A stretch of 20,155 bases of DNA, from positions 1 through 20,155 of the IMG/VR virus record IMGVR_UViG_3300014720_000238; one strand, written 5' to 3'. The notes beneath the pieces are model-generated. The model saw only the letters and a program-made list of their open reading frames with translations, was not told the DNA's origin and made no database searches. Of this stretch, positions 1 to 6,544 are shown piece after piece. Source of the stretch: a virus. Each line of letters begins with the position of its first letter. Positions within the stretch are counted from its first letter, which is position 1. Made by a program: the position numbers and the translations under genes.

Positions 1-648
1 AAAGAAAGCGCACAAGCCTTTGTTGACAAGGTTAACCCATTAGTTGCTGAATTTGAGAAGTTAGAACAAACAAAAATATCAAGAATACCCGACGCACCAT
101 TTAAGACAACATGGCACGAACTAACCCTAAAGAGAGCAATACAAGAAGCCTCAGAAAAAGGATACGACCAGATAGCCTTTACTACCGGCAAAACTCAGGC
201 AGAACGGTATGACCTGAGTAAGCAGGTGGATAGAATTGCTATTACAAAAACCGGTGGTGCTTGGGCGGTTAATGCTTGGAAAGATGGTTCAAAAGCAATT
301 ACGAAAGATGCGTCAACAGATGCAGATTTGGTTACTTTGGTTGGAAAAGAATTGGCAGAAAAAGCAATAAAACAAGGTGGCGGTGAGTATGCTGGTTTGG
401 ACCTACAAGTTGGTGGCGAAGGAATGAAAGGCTTTTACGACAACATCCTTCCTAAGTCACTAGAGAAACTCGGCAAGAAGTTTGACGCTAAAGTAGGCAA
501 GACCGATATGGACGGCGTAGAAGTCTGGAAGATGGACATCACCCCTAAGATGCGTGAGTCTGTCAAATCGAAGGGCCAGCCGTTATTTCAAGTCTTGCCC
601 CCTGTTGTCGGTGTTGGTGCAATGCAAGGCGAAGAAGAGGTACAATAA
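1..648 (+). CDS. Large polyvalent-type phage protein, C-terminal part (5' truncated by window)
   Basis: The reading frame is open from base 1 to the stop at 646-648, giving 215 visible residues, so the start lies upstream. Two blocks stand out: WHELTLKRAIQEASEKGYD (residues 38-56) followed by FTTGKTQAERYDLSKQV (60-76), and near the C-terminus GMKGFYDNILPKSLEK, then DITPKMRESV and GQPLFQ. This combination recurs at the C-terminus of very large multi-domain polyvalent proteins of phages and conjugative elements (LPD-type domains), which are thought to be injected with the DNA and act on the new host. Enzymatic domains normally lie N-terminal to this point and are outside the window. The DNA is more A-rich, with AGA, ATA and CTA codons, than the structural genes that follow. 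The domain family is recognised from memory; the function of this protein cannot be deduced. Confidence 0.7.
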   Translation, partial: KESAQAFVDKVNPLVAEFEKLEQTKISRIPDAPFKTTWHELTLKRAIQEASEKGYDQIAFTTGKTQAERYDLSKQVDRIAITKTGGAWAVNAWKDGSKAITKDASTDADLVTLVGKELAEKAIKQGGGEYAGLDLQVGGEGMKGFYDNILPKSLEKLGKKFDAKVGKTDMDGVEVWKMDITPKMRESVKSKGQPLFQVLPPVVGVGAMQGEEEVQ

Positions 649-694
649 TTGCGGCAACCGGCCAGCCGAAGATGGCCGAGCAGAGGAGAAAGTA

Positions 695-1564
695 ATGCCA
701 CCAGAGCAAGAGCAGGCAGAAGCGCCTGAAGTTAACCTCGCTGACCTTCAAGACCAGCAAGACCTTCAAGAATCAGAGGCGCAACCTGAAATAGAAGCGC
801 AGCAACAAGAAGAGCAAGCAGCTCCAGAACCCGAGCCAGAGGAAATCACCGTAATGATCGGTGATGAGCCTGTGGAAGAGGAAGTCCAACCCGCTCCCGA
901 GTGGGTGCGCGACCTTCGCAAGAAGAACCGGGAAGACCAGAAGCGGATCAGAGAACTCGAAGCCAGGCTTGTCCAGCAGCAGACACCGCAGACCAGCGCG
1001 GCTCCAGGCAAGAAGCCCGAGCTAGAAGATTTTGACTACGACACGACCAAGTACGAGGCATCTCTTGCAGACTGGTTTGACAAGAAGCGCCGCTACGACG
1101 ATCAGCTGGCCCAGAGCAGGCGCCAGGAAGAGGAAGCCCAAGAAGCCTGGCAGACGAAGCTTGAGTCCTACGCCCAGTCTCGGACATCGCTGAAAGTCAA
1201 AGACTTCGAGGATGCCGAGTCCACCGTGGCCGAGATGCTCAACGTCACTCAGCAGGGCGTGGTGATCCAGGGCGCGGAGAACCCGGCTCTGCTAATCTAT
1301 GCCCTCGGTAAAAATCCCAAGAAGGCAAAAGAGCTGGCATCCATTGCCGATCCCGTAAAGTTTGCCTTTGCCATTGCCAAACTGGAGACCCAATTGAAAG
1401 TGACTGGAAAGAGAACACCGCCGCCGCCCGAGAAGACCGTGGCTGGTGGAACCGCTCCGATCCGCGGAGCAGTCGATTCAAACCTTGAGCGCCTCCGAGA
1501 GGATGCGGCCAGGACTGGAGATTATTCAAAAGTCTATGCTTACAAAAAGCAAAAAAGGGCTTAG
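695..1564 (+). CDS. Putative capsid scaffolding protein
   Basis: This 289-residue protein lies directly upstream of the coat gene, the scaffold position in P22-like phages (P22 scaffold is about 303 residues). It is highly charged and low in hydrophobics. Residues 1-66 are rich in Glu, Gln and Pro; a predicted coiled coil spans about 68-96 (EWVRDLRKKNREDQKRIREL); a second helical stretch covers 120-180; NPALLIYALGKNPKKAKELA lies at 196-215; and a Pro/Gly linker (TPPPPEKTVAGG) precedes a basic helical tail ending KKQKRA. A basic C-terminal tail is how the P22 scaffold binds coat protein, and the same role is inferred here. The start at 695 is chosen because GAGGAGA lies just upstream; the open frame extends back to 554 but would overlap the preceding gene. 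The stop is amber TAG. Scaffold identity rests on position and composition. Confidence 0.75.
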   Translation: MPPEQEQAEAPEVNLADLQDQQDLQESEAQPEIEAQQQEEQAAPEPEPEEITVMIGDEPVEEEVQPAPEWVRDLRKKNREDQKRIRELEARLVQQQTPQTSAAPGKKPELEDFDYDTTKYEASLADWFDKKRRYDDQLAQSRRQEEEAQEAWQTKLESYAQSRTSLKVKDFEDAESTVAEMLNVTQQGVVIQGAENPALLIYALGKNPKKAKELASIADPVKFAFAIAKLETQLKVTGKRTPPPPEKTVAGGTAPIRGAVDSNLERLREDAARTGDYSKVYAYKKQKRA

Positions 1565-1689
1565 AATAATTACTACGGTATCGCCAACCTAAAATCGGCA
1601 GACATTTTGATGCCCTCCATCCGGGCGCAGTTGGATGAGAACTTGAGCAGTAAAAAACATTTTCTCAACCCGATTGAAAGGAATTCAAA

Positions 1690-2982
1690 ATGGCTAACGC
1701 CTTTTCCAAAGAAGAGCGAGTAGCCTTTGAGGACATCCTCGAAGGCTTTAACGACGCTCTAGTGCTGTCGCGCAACGTCTCGATCTACAACACAGACCAG
1801 ACGATGATGGAGCGCACCAACAACGTCATCTGGCGTCCCCAACCCTATATTTCCCAGTCCTTTGGTGGTAGTCCATTTCTTCTGGACATGACTGGTAACT
1901 TTAGGGATTACACCCAGTTGTCCGTTCCCTCAACCATTGGATTTAACCGTTCGGTTCCTTGGATCATGTCTGCTGTCGAGCTGCGTGACTCCCTGCAAGA
2001 GAATCGTCTCGGTGAGTCTGCCAAGCAGAAGCTTGCCTCGGACATCAACATCCAGATCATGAACGTGGCCGCGGCCCAAGGCACTCTTGTGGTTCCCCGT
2101 ACTGGCGACGCGACTGGTTTCGATGACCTGGCCGAGTGCGATGCAATTATGAACGAGCAAGGCGTTCAGATGTTTGACCGCTACGCTGCGATCTCCAGCC
2201 GCAACTACAACCAGATGGCAGGCAACATTGCCAATGGCGTTGCGACCATCGGCGCACGTTCTTTCCAGGGTGATAAGTCCAACACCGCTTACGAGCGTGC
2301 TTTCGTTGGAAACATCGCCAACTTTATGACCTACAAGATGGACTATGCCAACCGCATCGGCGTTGCAGCTGGTGCTGGTGACGAGATCAACACGACTTTG
2401 GCTGGTGGAAATATGTACGTTCCCCTAGCAACGGACACTGCGCCTACTGGCGAGGTCTCTAACGTCGATAACCGCTTCCAGACCGTGACCGTTACCAACA
2501 CGACTGGCGTGGTTGCTGGCGATTGCTTCACCATCGAGGGTGTCGAGGCTGTTCATCACATCACCAAGCAAGGTACTGGCCAGCCCAAGACCTTCCGCGT
2601 GATTCAGGTCGTGAATGCTACTACTCTTGTTATCTCTCCCCCGATCATCTCTGGTCAGGGTGGCGATGCCGCAGAGCAGTATCAGAACGTAATCGTGACT
2701 CCGATTGCTGCCGCTGACATCGACTACATCAACACGGGTGCTTCGGCGATCAACCCATTCTGGCAAAAAGATAGTCTGGAAATCCTTCCTGGCCGCTTTG
2801 CGATTCCTTCGGACTCTGGTGCTGCAATCATGCGTGGCAGCACGGACCAGGGCATTGAGCTGGTCATGCAGAAGTTCTATGACATCAACACTATGAAGAT
2901 CAAGTATCGTCTCGATACGATGTTCGGAGTGGTGAACAAGCAGCCTGAGATGTCGGGAATCCTCCTGTTCAACCAGCCCTAA
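1690..2982 (+). CDS. Major capsid (coat) protein, P22 gp5 type
   Basis: At 430 residues it has the same length as P22 coat protein gp5. The N-terminal third contains SFGGSPFLLDMTGNF-like strands followed by RDSLQENRLGESAKQKLASD and NVAAAQGTLVV, which align with the P22 helix and beta-hinge region ([21 protein letters not shown] in P22). From about residue 258, VDNRFQTVTVTNTTGVVAGD matches the start of the P22 I-domain ([20 protein letters not shown]), the extra folding domain peculiar to this coat lineage. The C-terminal part (INPFWQKDSLEILPGRFAIP) corresponds to the P22 NVFWADDAIRIV region. The HK97-like coat assembles on scaffold and expands on DNA packaging. The shine-dalgarno AAGGA at 1678-1682 sits 7 nt before the ATG. 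Codon choice is GC-balanced and regular, as expected of a highly expressed gene. Confidence 0.95.
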   Translation: MANAFSKEERVAFEDILEGFNDALVLSRNVSIYNTDQTMMERTNNVIWRPQPYISQSFGGSPFLLDMTGNFRDYTQLSVPSTIGFNRSVPWIMSAVELRDSLQENRLGESAKQKLASDINIQIMNVAAAQGTLVVPRTGDATGFDDLAECDAIMNEQGVQMFDRYAAISSRNYNQMAGNIANGVATIGARSFQGDKSNTAYERAFVGNIANFMTYKMDYANRIGVAAGAGDEINTTLAGGNMYVPLATDTAPTGEVSNVDNRFQTVTVTNTTGVVAGDCFTIEGVEAVHHITKQGTGQPKTFRVIQVVNATTLVISPPIISGQGGDAAEQYQNVIVTPIAAADIDYINTGASAINPFWQKDSLEILPGRFAIPSDSGAAIMRGSTDQGIELVMQKFYDINTMKIKYRLDTMFGVVNKQPEMSGILLFNQP

Positions 2983-2989
2983 TTAAATG

Positions 2990-3005
2990 GGGGGCTTCGG
3001 CCCCC
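2990..3005 (+). terminator. Very stable GC hairpin after the coat gene (weak terminator or mRNA stabiliser)
   Basis: GGGGGC (2990-2995), a TTCG tetraloop (2996-2999) and GCCCCC (3000-3005) form a perfect 6-bp stem with the extra-stable UUCG loop, 7 nt after the coat stop codon. Only two T residues follow, so it is a poor intrinsic terminator. A role in protecting the 3' end of coat mRNA or in partial attenuation before the next gene is inferred. Confidence 0.65.
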
Positions 3006-3021
3006 TTGAAAGGAACTCAAA

Positions 3022-3633
3022 ATGTCTCAAATCGTTTTCCCCCAAGGTGATGCCACGATCTCCGTCCCGGCGGGCAGTGTCATTGCCGTCGCAAGCCGGG
3101 CTGAAGCGCAGGTCTTTGAGGTAGTCGGTTTTCCGAACTATCCCAATGCCAGCGAGTTGCTTGGCGTTGTTTCTGATCTAACCATCACAGTGTTTACCTT
3201 TGGTGGTAGTGCTGCAACAGTCTCCATCCAGGCTGGCGCAACCGAGGTGTATTACAACGTCGGTACCGCGCCGAGTATCCCCGAGTTGATTGGTGTGCGC
3301 TCTGGCCTTGAAGCTAATGCCATAGACTCGACTGCCGCTGCAACTTCGGCTGCGATGATCGCTGGCATTACCGATGGCCTGATTACCACGACCACCGGCG
3401 CCGCTGTGACCCTGCAGTTGCCCACGGGCGCTGCGTTGGATGCCGCGATGGAGTTGGATGTTGGTGATTCGTTCACCTGGACCGTGGTCAACACTGGCCC
3501 CAACGCCGCTACCGTGACCAACGCTGCTTCTGGTCATAACATCAACGGCGTTGCTGCTGTGGCTACCACGACCTCGGGAACCTTCCTGACCGTCAAGACC
3601 GCTACTGATACGTTTGCAAGCTATCGGATGTAA
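3022..3633 (+). CDS. Probable head decoration or other abundant structural protein
   Basis: This 203-residue protein is rich in Ala, Thr, Val and Gly, and has no charged clusters, signal peptide or membrane segment. The composition suggests beta-sandwich folds. The C-terminal half (from about residue 120) contains TTTTGAAVTLQLPTGAALDA, then VGDSFTWTVVNTGPNAATVT, and ends GTFLTVKTATDTFASYRM, a pattern I associate with surface domains of phage structural proteins. It directly follows the coat gene and is separated from the next genes by a strong terminator. Its translation leader is nearly identical to that of the coat gene (18 of 19 nt), suggesting similarly high expression. A capsid decoration role is inferred from position and expression signals; a fibre or other virion component is also possible. 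I recognise no named family. Confidence 0.6.
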   Translation: MSQIVFPQGDATISVPAGSVIAVASRAEAQVFEVVGFPNYPNASELLGVVSDLTITVFTFGGSAATVSIQAGATEVYYNVGTAPSIPELIGVRSGLEANAIDSTAAATSAAMIAGITDGLITTTTGAAVTLQLPTGAALDAAMELDVGDSFTWTVVNTGPNAATVTNAASGHNINGVAAVATTTSGTFLTVKTATDTFASYRM

Positions 3634-3639
3634 ACCCCA

Positions 3640-3669
3640 GGCCCGGACTAACCCTCCGGGCCGCTTTTT
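3640..3669 (+). terminator. Intrinsic transcription terminator
   Basis: An 8-bp perfect stem (GGCCCGGA at 3640-3647 pairing with TCCGGGCC at 3655-3662) with a 7-nt loop is followed by GC and five T residues (3665-3669). It closes the scaffold-coat-decoration block on the plus strand, 7 nt after the stop of the preceding gene. Genes downstream run in the same direction, so either read-through or an unseen promoter must serve them. Confidence 0.88.
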
Positions 3670-3681
3670 AAGGAGTCTGTG

Positions 3682-3747
3682 ATGCTGATCTACCCAAGCA
3701 AGCCCCAGCCCATGAAGAAACCCAAACCCCCAAAGAAAAGGAAATAA
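3682..3747 (+). CDS. Very small basic Pro/Lys-rich protein (21 residues)
   Basis: ATG at 3682 is preceded by a near-perfect ribosome binding site, AAGGAG (3670-3675), 6 nt away. It encodes MLIYPSKPQPMKKPKPPKKR plus a final Lys: a short hydrophobic start, then almost only Pro and Lys. The stop is 2 nt before the next ATG, and no other strong ribosome binding site serves that next gene, so the two are probably translationally coupled. The ideal Shine-Dalgarno and tight spacing argue that it is translated rather than being only a leader. Function is unknown; the composition would suit binding nucleic acid or an acidic partner. It could alternatively act mainly as a coupling leader peptide. Confidence 0.6.
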   Translation: MLIYPSKPQPMKKPKPPKKRK

Positions 3748-3749
3748 CC

Positions 3750-3932
3750 ATGCCTCTCAAAAAAGGTTATTCGCGCAAGTCCATCGGCGAGAACATCAAG
3801 ATGGAAGAGAAGGCTGGACGGCCTAAGAAGCAGGCTGTGGCGATTGCTTTGAACCTCGCCCGTGAGGCCGCAATGAAAGCTGGCAAGCCCGGCAAAGCGC
3901 CCAAAAAGGCCGCGAAAAGGAAAATGGCATGA
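3750..3932 (+). CDS. Small basic protein, DUF6496-like
   Basis: The product has 60 residues. The N-terminal half, MPLKKGYSRKSIGENIKMEE followed by KAGRPKKQAVAIALNLAREA, matches the pattern I associate with DUF6496, a short domain widespread in phages and some bacteria (typically MPL-K-G-S-K, then PQKQAVAIAL). The C-terminal tail is a Lys/Ala/Pro run (KPGKAPKKAAKRK) resembling histone-H1-like tails. Protein charge is strongly positive. It starts 2 nt after the preceding small gene and its stop overlaps the next start as ATGA, so all four genes in the run are coupled. Family function is unknown; DNA binding is an inference from charge. Confidence 0.75.
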   Translation: MPLKKGYSRKSIGENIKMEEKAGRPKKQAVAIALNLAREAAMKAGKPGKAPKKAAKRKMA

Positions 3933-4186
3933 AGATGATGAAAGCAATGCCAAAGAAGGCTCCCGCAAAAAAGGCCAAATCCAACGGCAACGCTGTCGCC
4001 AAGTACGTCAAGATGGAGATGAAAGACGAGCGCGAGGACATGGCAGAAGAGAAGAAATATCGCGCAATGTCGGACATGGACACCGTGATGAGAGCGCAAG
4101 AGATTATGTCTGACCGCTCACGCATGGCGATGGTCAAGAAGCTGGCCGCAAAACAAGCGATGATGGCAAGTAAAATCGCCAAATGA
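3929..4186 (+). CDS. Small Met/Lys/Ala-rich basic protein
   Basis: The product has 85 residues and overlaps both neighbours by ATGA. The N-terminus is MKMMKAMPKKAPAKKAKSNG; the rest is a predicted long charged helix (VKMEMKDEREDMAEEKKYRA) ending in a Met-rich basic helix (MVKKLAAKQAMMASKIAK). Roughly one residue in six is Met, which is extreme. There is no hydrophobic core long enough for a normal globular fold, so it is likely helical or intrinsically disordered. The start at 3929 uses the coupling overlap; a second in-frame ATG at 3935 is possible. I recognise no family. Position among other basic small proteins in a capsid operon suggests a packaged or DNA-associated component, but that is inference. 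Confidence 0.75.
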   Translation: MKMMKAMPKKAPAKKAKSNGNAVAKYVKMEMKDEREDMAEEKKYRAMSDMDTVMRAQEIMSDRSRMAMVKKLAAKQAMMASKIAK

Positions 4187-4557
4187 GTACCGCGGTCAAG
4201 ACCAACCCCAAGCTTTGGGAGTCGGCAAAGAAGCAGGCGACCTCAAAGATGGGTGGTCATTCCGCAAGGGCAATGCAGTTGGCAGTCAAGATTTACAAAG
4301 AAAAAGGCGGTAAGTATAAAGGCGCGAAAACCTCAGAAAACAAACTCTCGAAGTGGAGCAAACAGGAGTGGACCACAAAGTCTGGAAAGCCCTCCAAAGA
4401 AACTGGTGAGCGATACTTACCCAAGAAAGCAATCGAAGCTCTCTCACCTCAAGAATATGCAGCGACAACGAGAGCAAAAAGAAAAGGCGGTGGAACTGGA
4501 AGTGTAGTCAAGCAACCTAAGAAGATTCAGAAAAAAGTAGCCAAATTTACAAAGTGA
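4183..4557 (+). CDS. DUF5872-like basic protein
   Basis: This 124-residue, strongly basic protein is coupled to the preceding gene by ATGA. The series SARAMQLAVKIYKEKGGKYK, KLSKWSKQEWTTKSGKPS, TGERYLPKKAIEALSPQEYA and VVKQPKKIQKKVAKFTK matches the pattern I remember for DUF5872, a family seen in phages and also in large eukaryotic DNA viruses. The conserved core is the W-x-K-x-x-W-x-T-K-S-G-K-P and G-E-R-Y-L-P-x-K-A stretches. No catalytic motif is evident. The family is usually a single small domain, so this looks full length. Biochemical role is unknown; the charge and neighbours suggest binding to packaged DNA or nucleoprotein. Confidence 0.85.
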   Translation: MSTAVKTNPKLWESAKKQATSKMGGHSARAMQLAVKIYKEKGGKYKGAKTSENKLSKWSKQEWTTKSGKPSKETGERYLPKKAIEALSPQEYAATTRAKRKGGGTGSVVKQPKKIQKKVAKFTK

Positions 4558-4565
4558 GATTAAAG

Positions 4566-4907
4566 ATGCTTTTCCCAACATTTGTTTACAAGCCAGGCAG
4601 TGGGCCTGGACTTTACAAACGCAAGCGGTATCAGTACCGCGCAGTTGAAGACGAAGCCGAGCGCCAGCTGATGCTCAAAGAGGGCTGGCTGGCCACAAGA
4701 GAAGAAGCTTGCGGATTCGCTGCACCAAAGGTTGAGGTCAAAAAGGTTGAAGAAGTGGTTGCGGTGGAAGATGACACGCCACCGACTCGAGCAGAACTCG
4801 AAAAGATGGCAAAGGATCTAGACATCAAGTTCGATGGCCGCACCAGCGATAAGAAGTTGATTGCCTTGATTGCAGAGAAAGTCGAGGGAGATGATGGGGT
4901 GGACTAA
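4566..4907 (+). CDS. Small phage protein with C-terminal HeH/SAP-like helical domain
   Basis: The product is 113 residues from ATG 4566 (a GTG at 4554 overlapping the previous stop is the alternative and would add four residues). The N-terminal part, LFPTFVYKPGSGPGLYKRKR then YQYRAVEDEAERQLMLKEGW, is a compact motif often seen in small phage structural-region proteins. A Glu/Val-rich linker precedes TRAELEKMAKDLDIKFDG and SDKKLIALIAEKV, a helix-extended-helix pattern of the HeH/LEM/SAP type that commonly binds DNA or protein. It precedes the gp4-like gene and overlaps it by 14 nt. Its role is unknown; it may be a minor head or connector component or a packaging-associated DNA binder. Confidence 0.75.
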   Translation: MLFPTFVYKPGSGPGLYKRKRYQYRAVEDEAERQLMLKEGWLATREEACGFAAPKVEVKKVEEVVAVEDDTPPTRAELEKMAKDLDIKFDGRTSDKKLIALIAEKVEGDDGVD

Positions 4908-5397
4908 GCGGCAGTTCGTAGAGCAAGCGTTCGACGAGATCGGCCTCGCTGGCTACGTCTTTGATCTTCAACCCGAGCAGCTCCAGTCTGCTTTGCGTCG
5001 TCTCGATACGATGATGGCTACCTGGAACGCACAAGGGATTCGCCTTGCCTACCCGCTTCCATCAAACCCCCAGGACTCAGACCTCGATCAGGAGACTGAT
5101 GTACCTGACTCGGCGTATGAGGCGATATACACCAACCTCGCCATCCGAATTGCGCCGAGCTTTGGTAAGCAAGTGGCCATTGAGGTGAAATCCACCGCCA
5201 AGCAGGCTTACAACGTCCTTCTCCAGAGAGCGACCTACCCAATCGATATGCAGCTCCCCAGAACGATGCCTGCTGGTGCTGGCCAGAAGCCTTGGAGAAT
5301 CGACGATCCTTTCCTTCCACCCCCACAGAATCCTGTTCAGACTGGCTCAGAAGGTTATCTGGAGCCGATAAACGTCTCGAACAACAACTATTACTGA
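4894..5397 (+). CDS. Tail accessory factor / head completion protein, P22 gp4 type
   Basis: The product has 167 residues; P22 gp4 has 166. The match is along the whole length: TKRQFVEQAFDEIGLAGYVF corresponds to P22 TKGDLVRAALRKLGVAS; QSALRRLDTMMATWNAQGIR to QDAVDDLEAMMAEWYQDGI; YTNLAIRIAPSFGKQVAIEV to FHNLACRIAPDYALEAT; and LPRTMPAGAGQK to YPSRMPTGSGN. In P22, gp4 is the first factor to bind the portal ring after packaging, and it has been reported to have muramidase activity; that activity is not asserted here. The start is 4894 because GAGGG (4884-4888) is 5 nt upstream; ATG 4891 is also in frame but too close to the Shine-Dalgarno. It overlaps the preceding gene by 14 nt. Confidence 0.9.
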   Translation: MGWTKRQFVEQAFDEIGLAGYVFDLQPEQLQSALRRLDTMMATWNAQGIRLAYPLPSNPQDSDLDQETDVPDSAYEAIYTNLAIRIAPSFGKQVAIEVKSTAKQAYNVLLQRATYPIDMQLPRTMPAGAGQKPWRIDDPFLPPPQNPVQTGSEGYLEPINVSNNNYY

Positions 5398-5404
5398 GAA
5401 CACC

Positions 5405-6532
5405 ATGCCCACCATCAATCAGCTTCCACTTCTTGCACAGGTCTCGCCTGGTGACCAGTTTGCGGTCTACACGCCAAACAACGGCGATGCACGAAGATTG
5501 CCTGTCAGCTCACTGCTGACTTTCTTTCAACAGAACTTTGCCTCCCCGACTCTTGCGGTTAATTTGTTTACGCCAGCAACTGGATTCAACATTTCGGTTC
5601 CGACTCCAGTTTCTGAGCAGCAATGGATGTTATTGCAACCCGCTGGTACTTTGGCCACTGGAACCGTTACTTTTCCGCTTAATACGGGCGTTCCAGACGG
5701 CACAGAGATTTTGATAACAACAACTCAAACAATTACTGCGCTGACACTTGCATTAAATGGTGCTTCAAATATTTTTGGTGCTGTCAACACTTTGGCGGCA
5801 GGCAATGCCATTCGTTACCGTTTCTACCAGGCGACAAACTCCTGGTATGCAATAACGACCGATCCGATCTCTACCTTCAGCGGAGCTGTCCAAACATTTT
5901 TATCTAATCCAACAAGTGCAAATCTTGCGGCAATGATGACCGACGAGACAGGCACAGGACTGTTGGTTTTTAACACTAGCCCAACTTTTGTCACGCCGAT
6001 CCTTGGAACACCGACCTCTGGAACGCTGACGAACTGCACAGGATTGCCGCTTTCAAGCGTTACTGGATTGGGCGCAAACATGGCCACGTTTTTGGCCACC
6101 CCATCTTCTGCAAATTTAGCGGCAACAGTTACTGGAGAGACTGGATCTGGTGCGCTGGTTTTTGCAACCAGTCCGACTCTTGTTACTCCGACGCTTGGCG
6201 TGGCCACAGCAACCTCAATTACAACTGGCCCAGTGTTTGGTTCGACCCAGGCACTGACTGGCGCTGGAGCGGTGAATTTAACAACCTACACAACCGAGTT
6301 CACTTCAACAGCTACTGGAAACGCTTTAACGCTTGCTGATGGCGCAGCTGGACAAATTAAGAACATTGTTTATGTTGCTGAGACTGCCGGTGCTGATACA
6401 GGCATTCTGACCCCTACAAACCTTGGTGGATACACAACGATTACTTTCAATGACCCAGGCGACAGTGTGCAGCTTCAGTTTATTGGCGCTCAATGGTGGG
6501 TGATTTCAGCGTTTAATGCGGTGGTTGCTTAA
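5405..6532 (+). CDS. Fibre-like virion protein with 64-residue repeats
   Basis: This 375-residue protein is rich in Thr, Ala, Gly, Val and Leu. The first 50 residues (PTINQLPLLAQVSPGDQFAV) resemble the N-terminal attachment segment of several phage fibres. A beta-rich part follows. From about residue 164, two copies of a 37-residue block occur (FLSNPTSANLAAMMTDETGT and FLATPSSANLAATVTGETGS, each ending SPT-x-VTP-x-LG), spaced 64 residues. The C-terminal region (TTEFTSTATGNALTLADGAA, then GYTTITFNDPGDSVQLQFIG ending ISAFNAVVA) looks like a beta-sandwich cap. Such repeats are typical of trimeric fibre shafts. Unusually, it sits between the gp4 and gp10 homologues rather than with the tailspike genes. 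It may be an additional head or tail fibre; the attachment site is unknown. Confidence 0.7.
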   Translation: MPTINQLPLLAQVSPGDQFAVYTPNNGDARRLPVSSLLTFFQQNFASPTLAVNLFTPATGFNISVPTPVSEQQWMLLQPAGTLATGTVTFPLNTGVPDGTEILITTTQTITALTLALNGASNIFGAVNTLAAGNAIRYRFYQATNSWYAITTDPISTFSGAVQTFLSNPTSANLAAMMTDETGTGLLVFNTSPTFVTPILGTPTSGTLTNCTGLPLSSVTGLGANMATFLATPSSANLAATVTGETGSGALVFATSPTLVTPTLGVATATSITTGPVFGSTQALTGAGAVNLTTYTTEFTSTATGNALTLADGAAGQIKNIVYVAETAGADTGILTPTNLGGYTTITFNDPGDSVQLQFIGAQWWVISAFNAVVA

Positions 6533-6544
6533 AAAAGGAAAATC

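Noticed and set aside
1565-1689. Possible promoter or regulatory RNA in the 125-nt scaffold-coat gap
   Set aside because: TTGAGC near 1644 has no acceptable -10 box at the right distance, and the only stem (GCCC/GGGC near 1611-1626) is 4-5 bp. Nothing convincing beyond the Shine-Dalgarno.
3178-3537. Minus-strand ORFs of 119 and 89 codons opposite the putative decoration gene
   Set aside because: Both are shadows in other frames of a regular GC-balanced gene with strong expression signals; no supporting start sites or motifs.
3690-4182. Hydrophobic Phe/Leu-rich minus-strand ORFs opposite the basic-protein cluster
   Set aside because: Runs of AAG/AAA/GCC codons read backwards give Phe/Leu/Gly-rich pseudo-membrane proteins. 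The plus-strand coupling overlaps are far better evidence.
5824-6207. 127-codon minus-strand ORF within the fibre gene
   Set aside because: It mirrors the repeat units of the plus-strand fibre protein, giving a Val/Pro/Ala-rich artefact with an apparent internal repeat.
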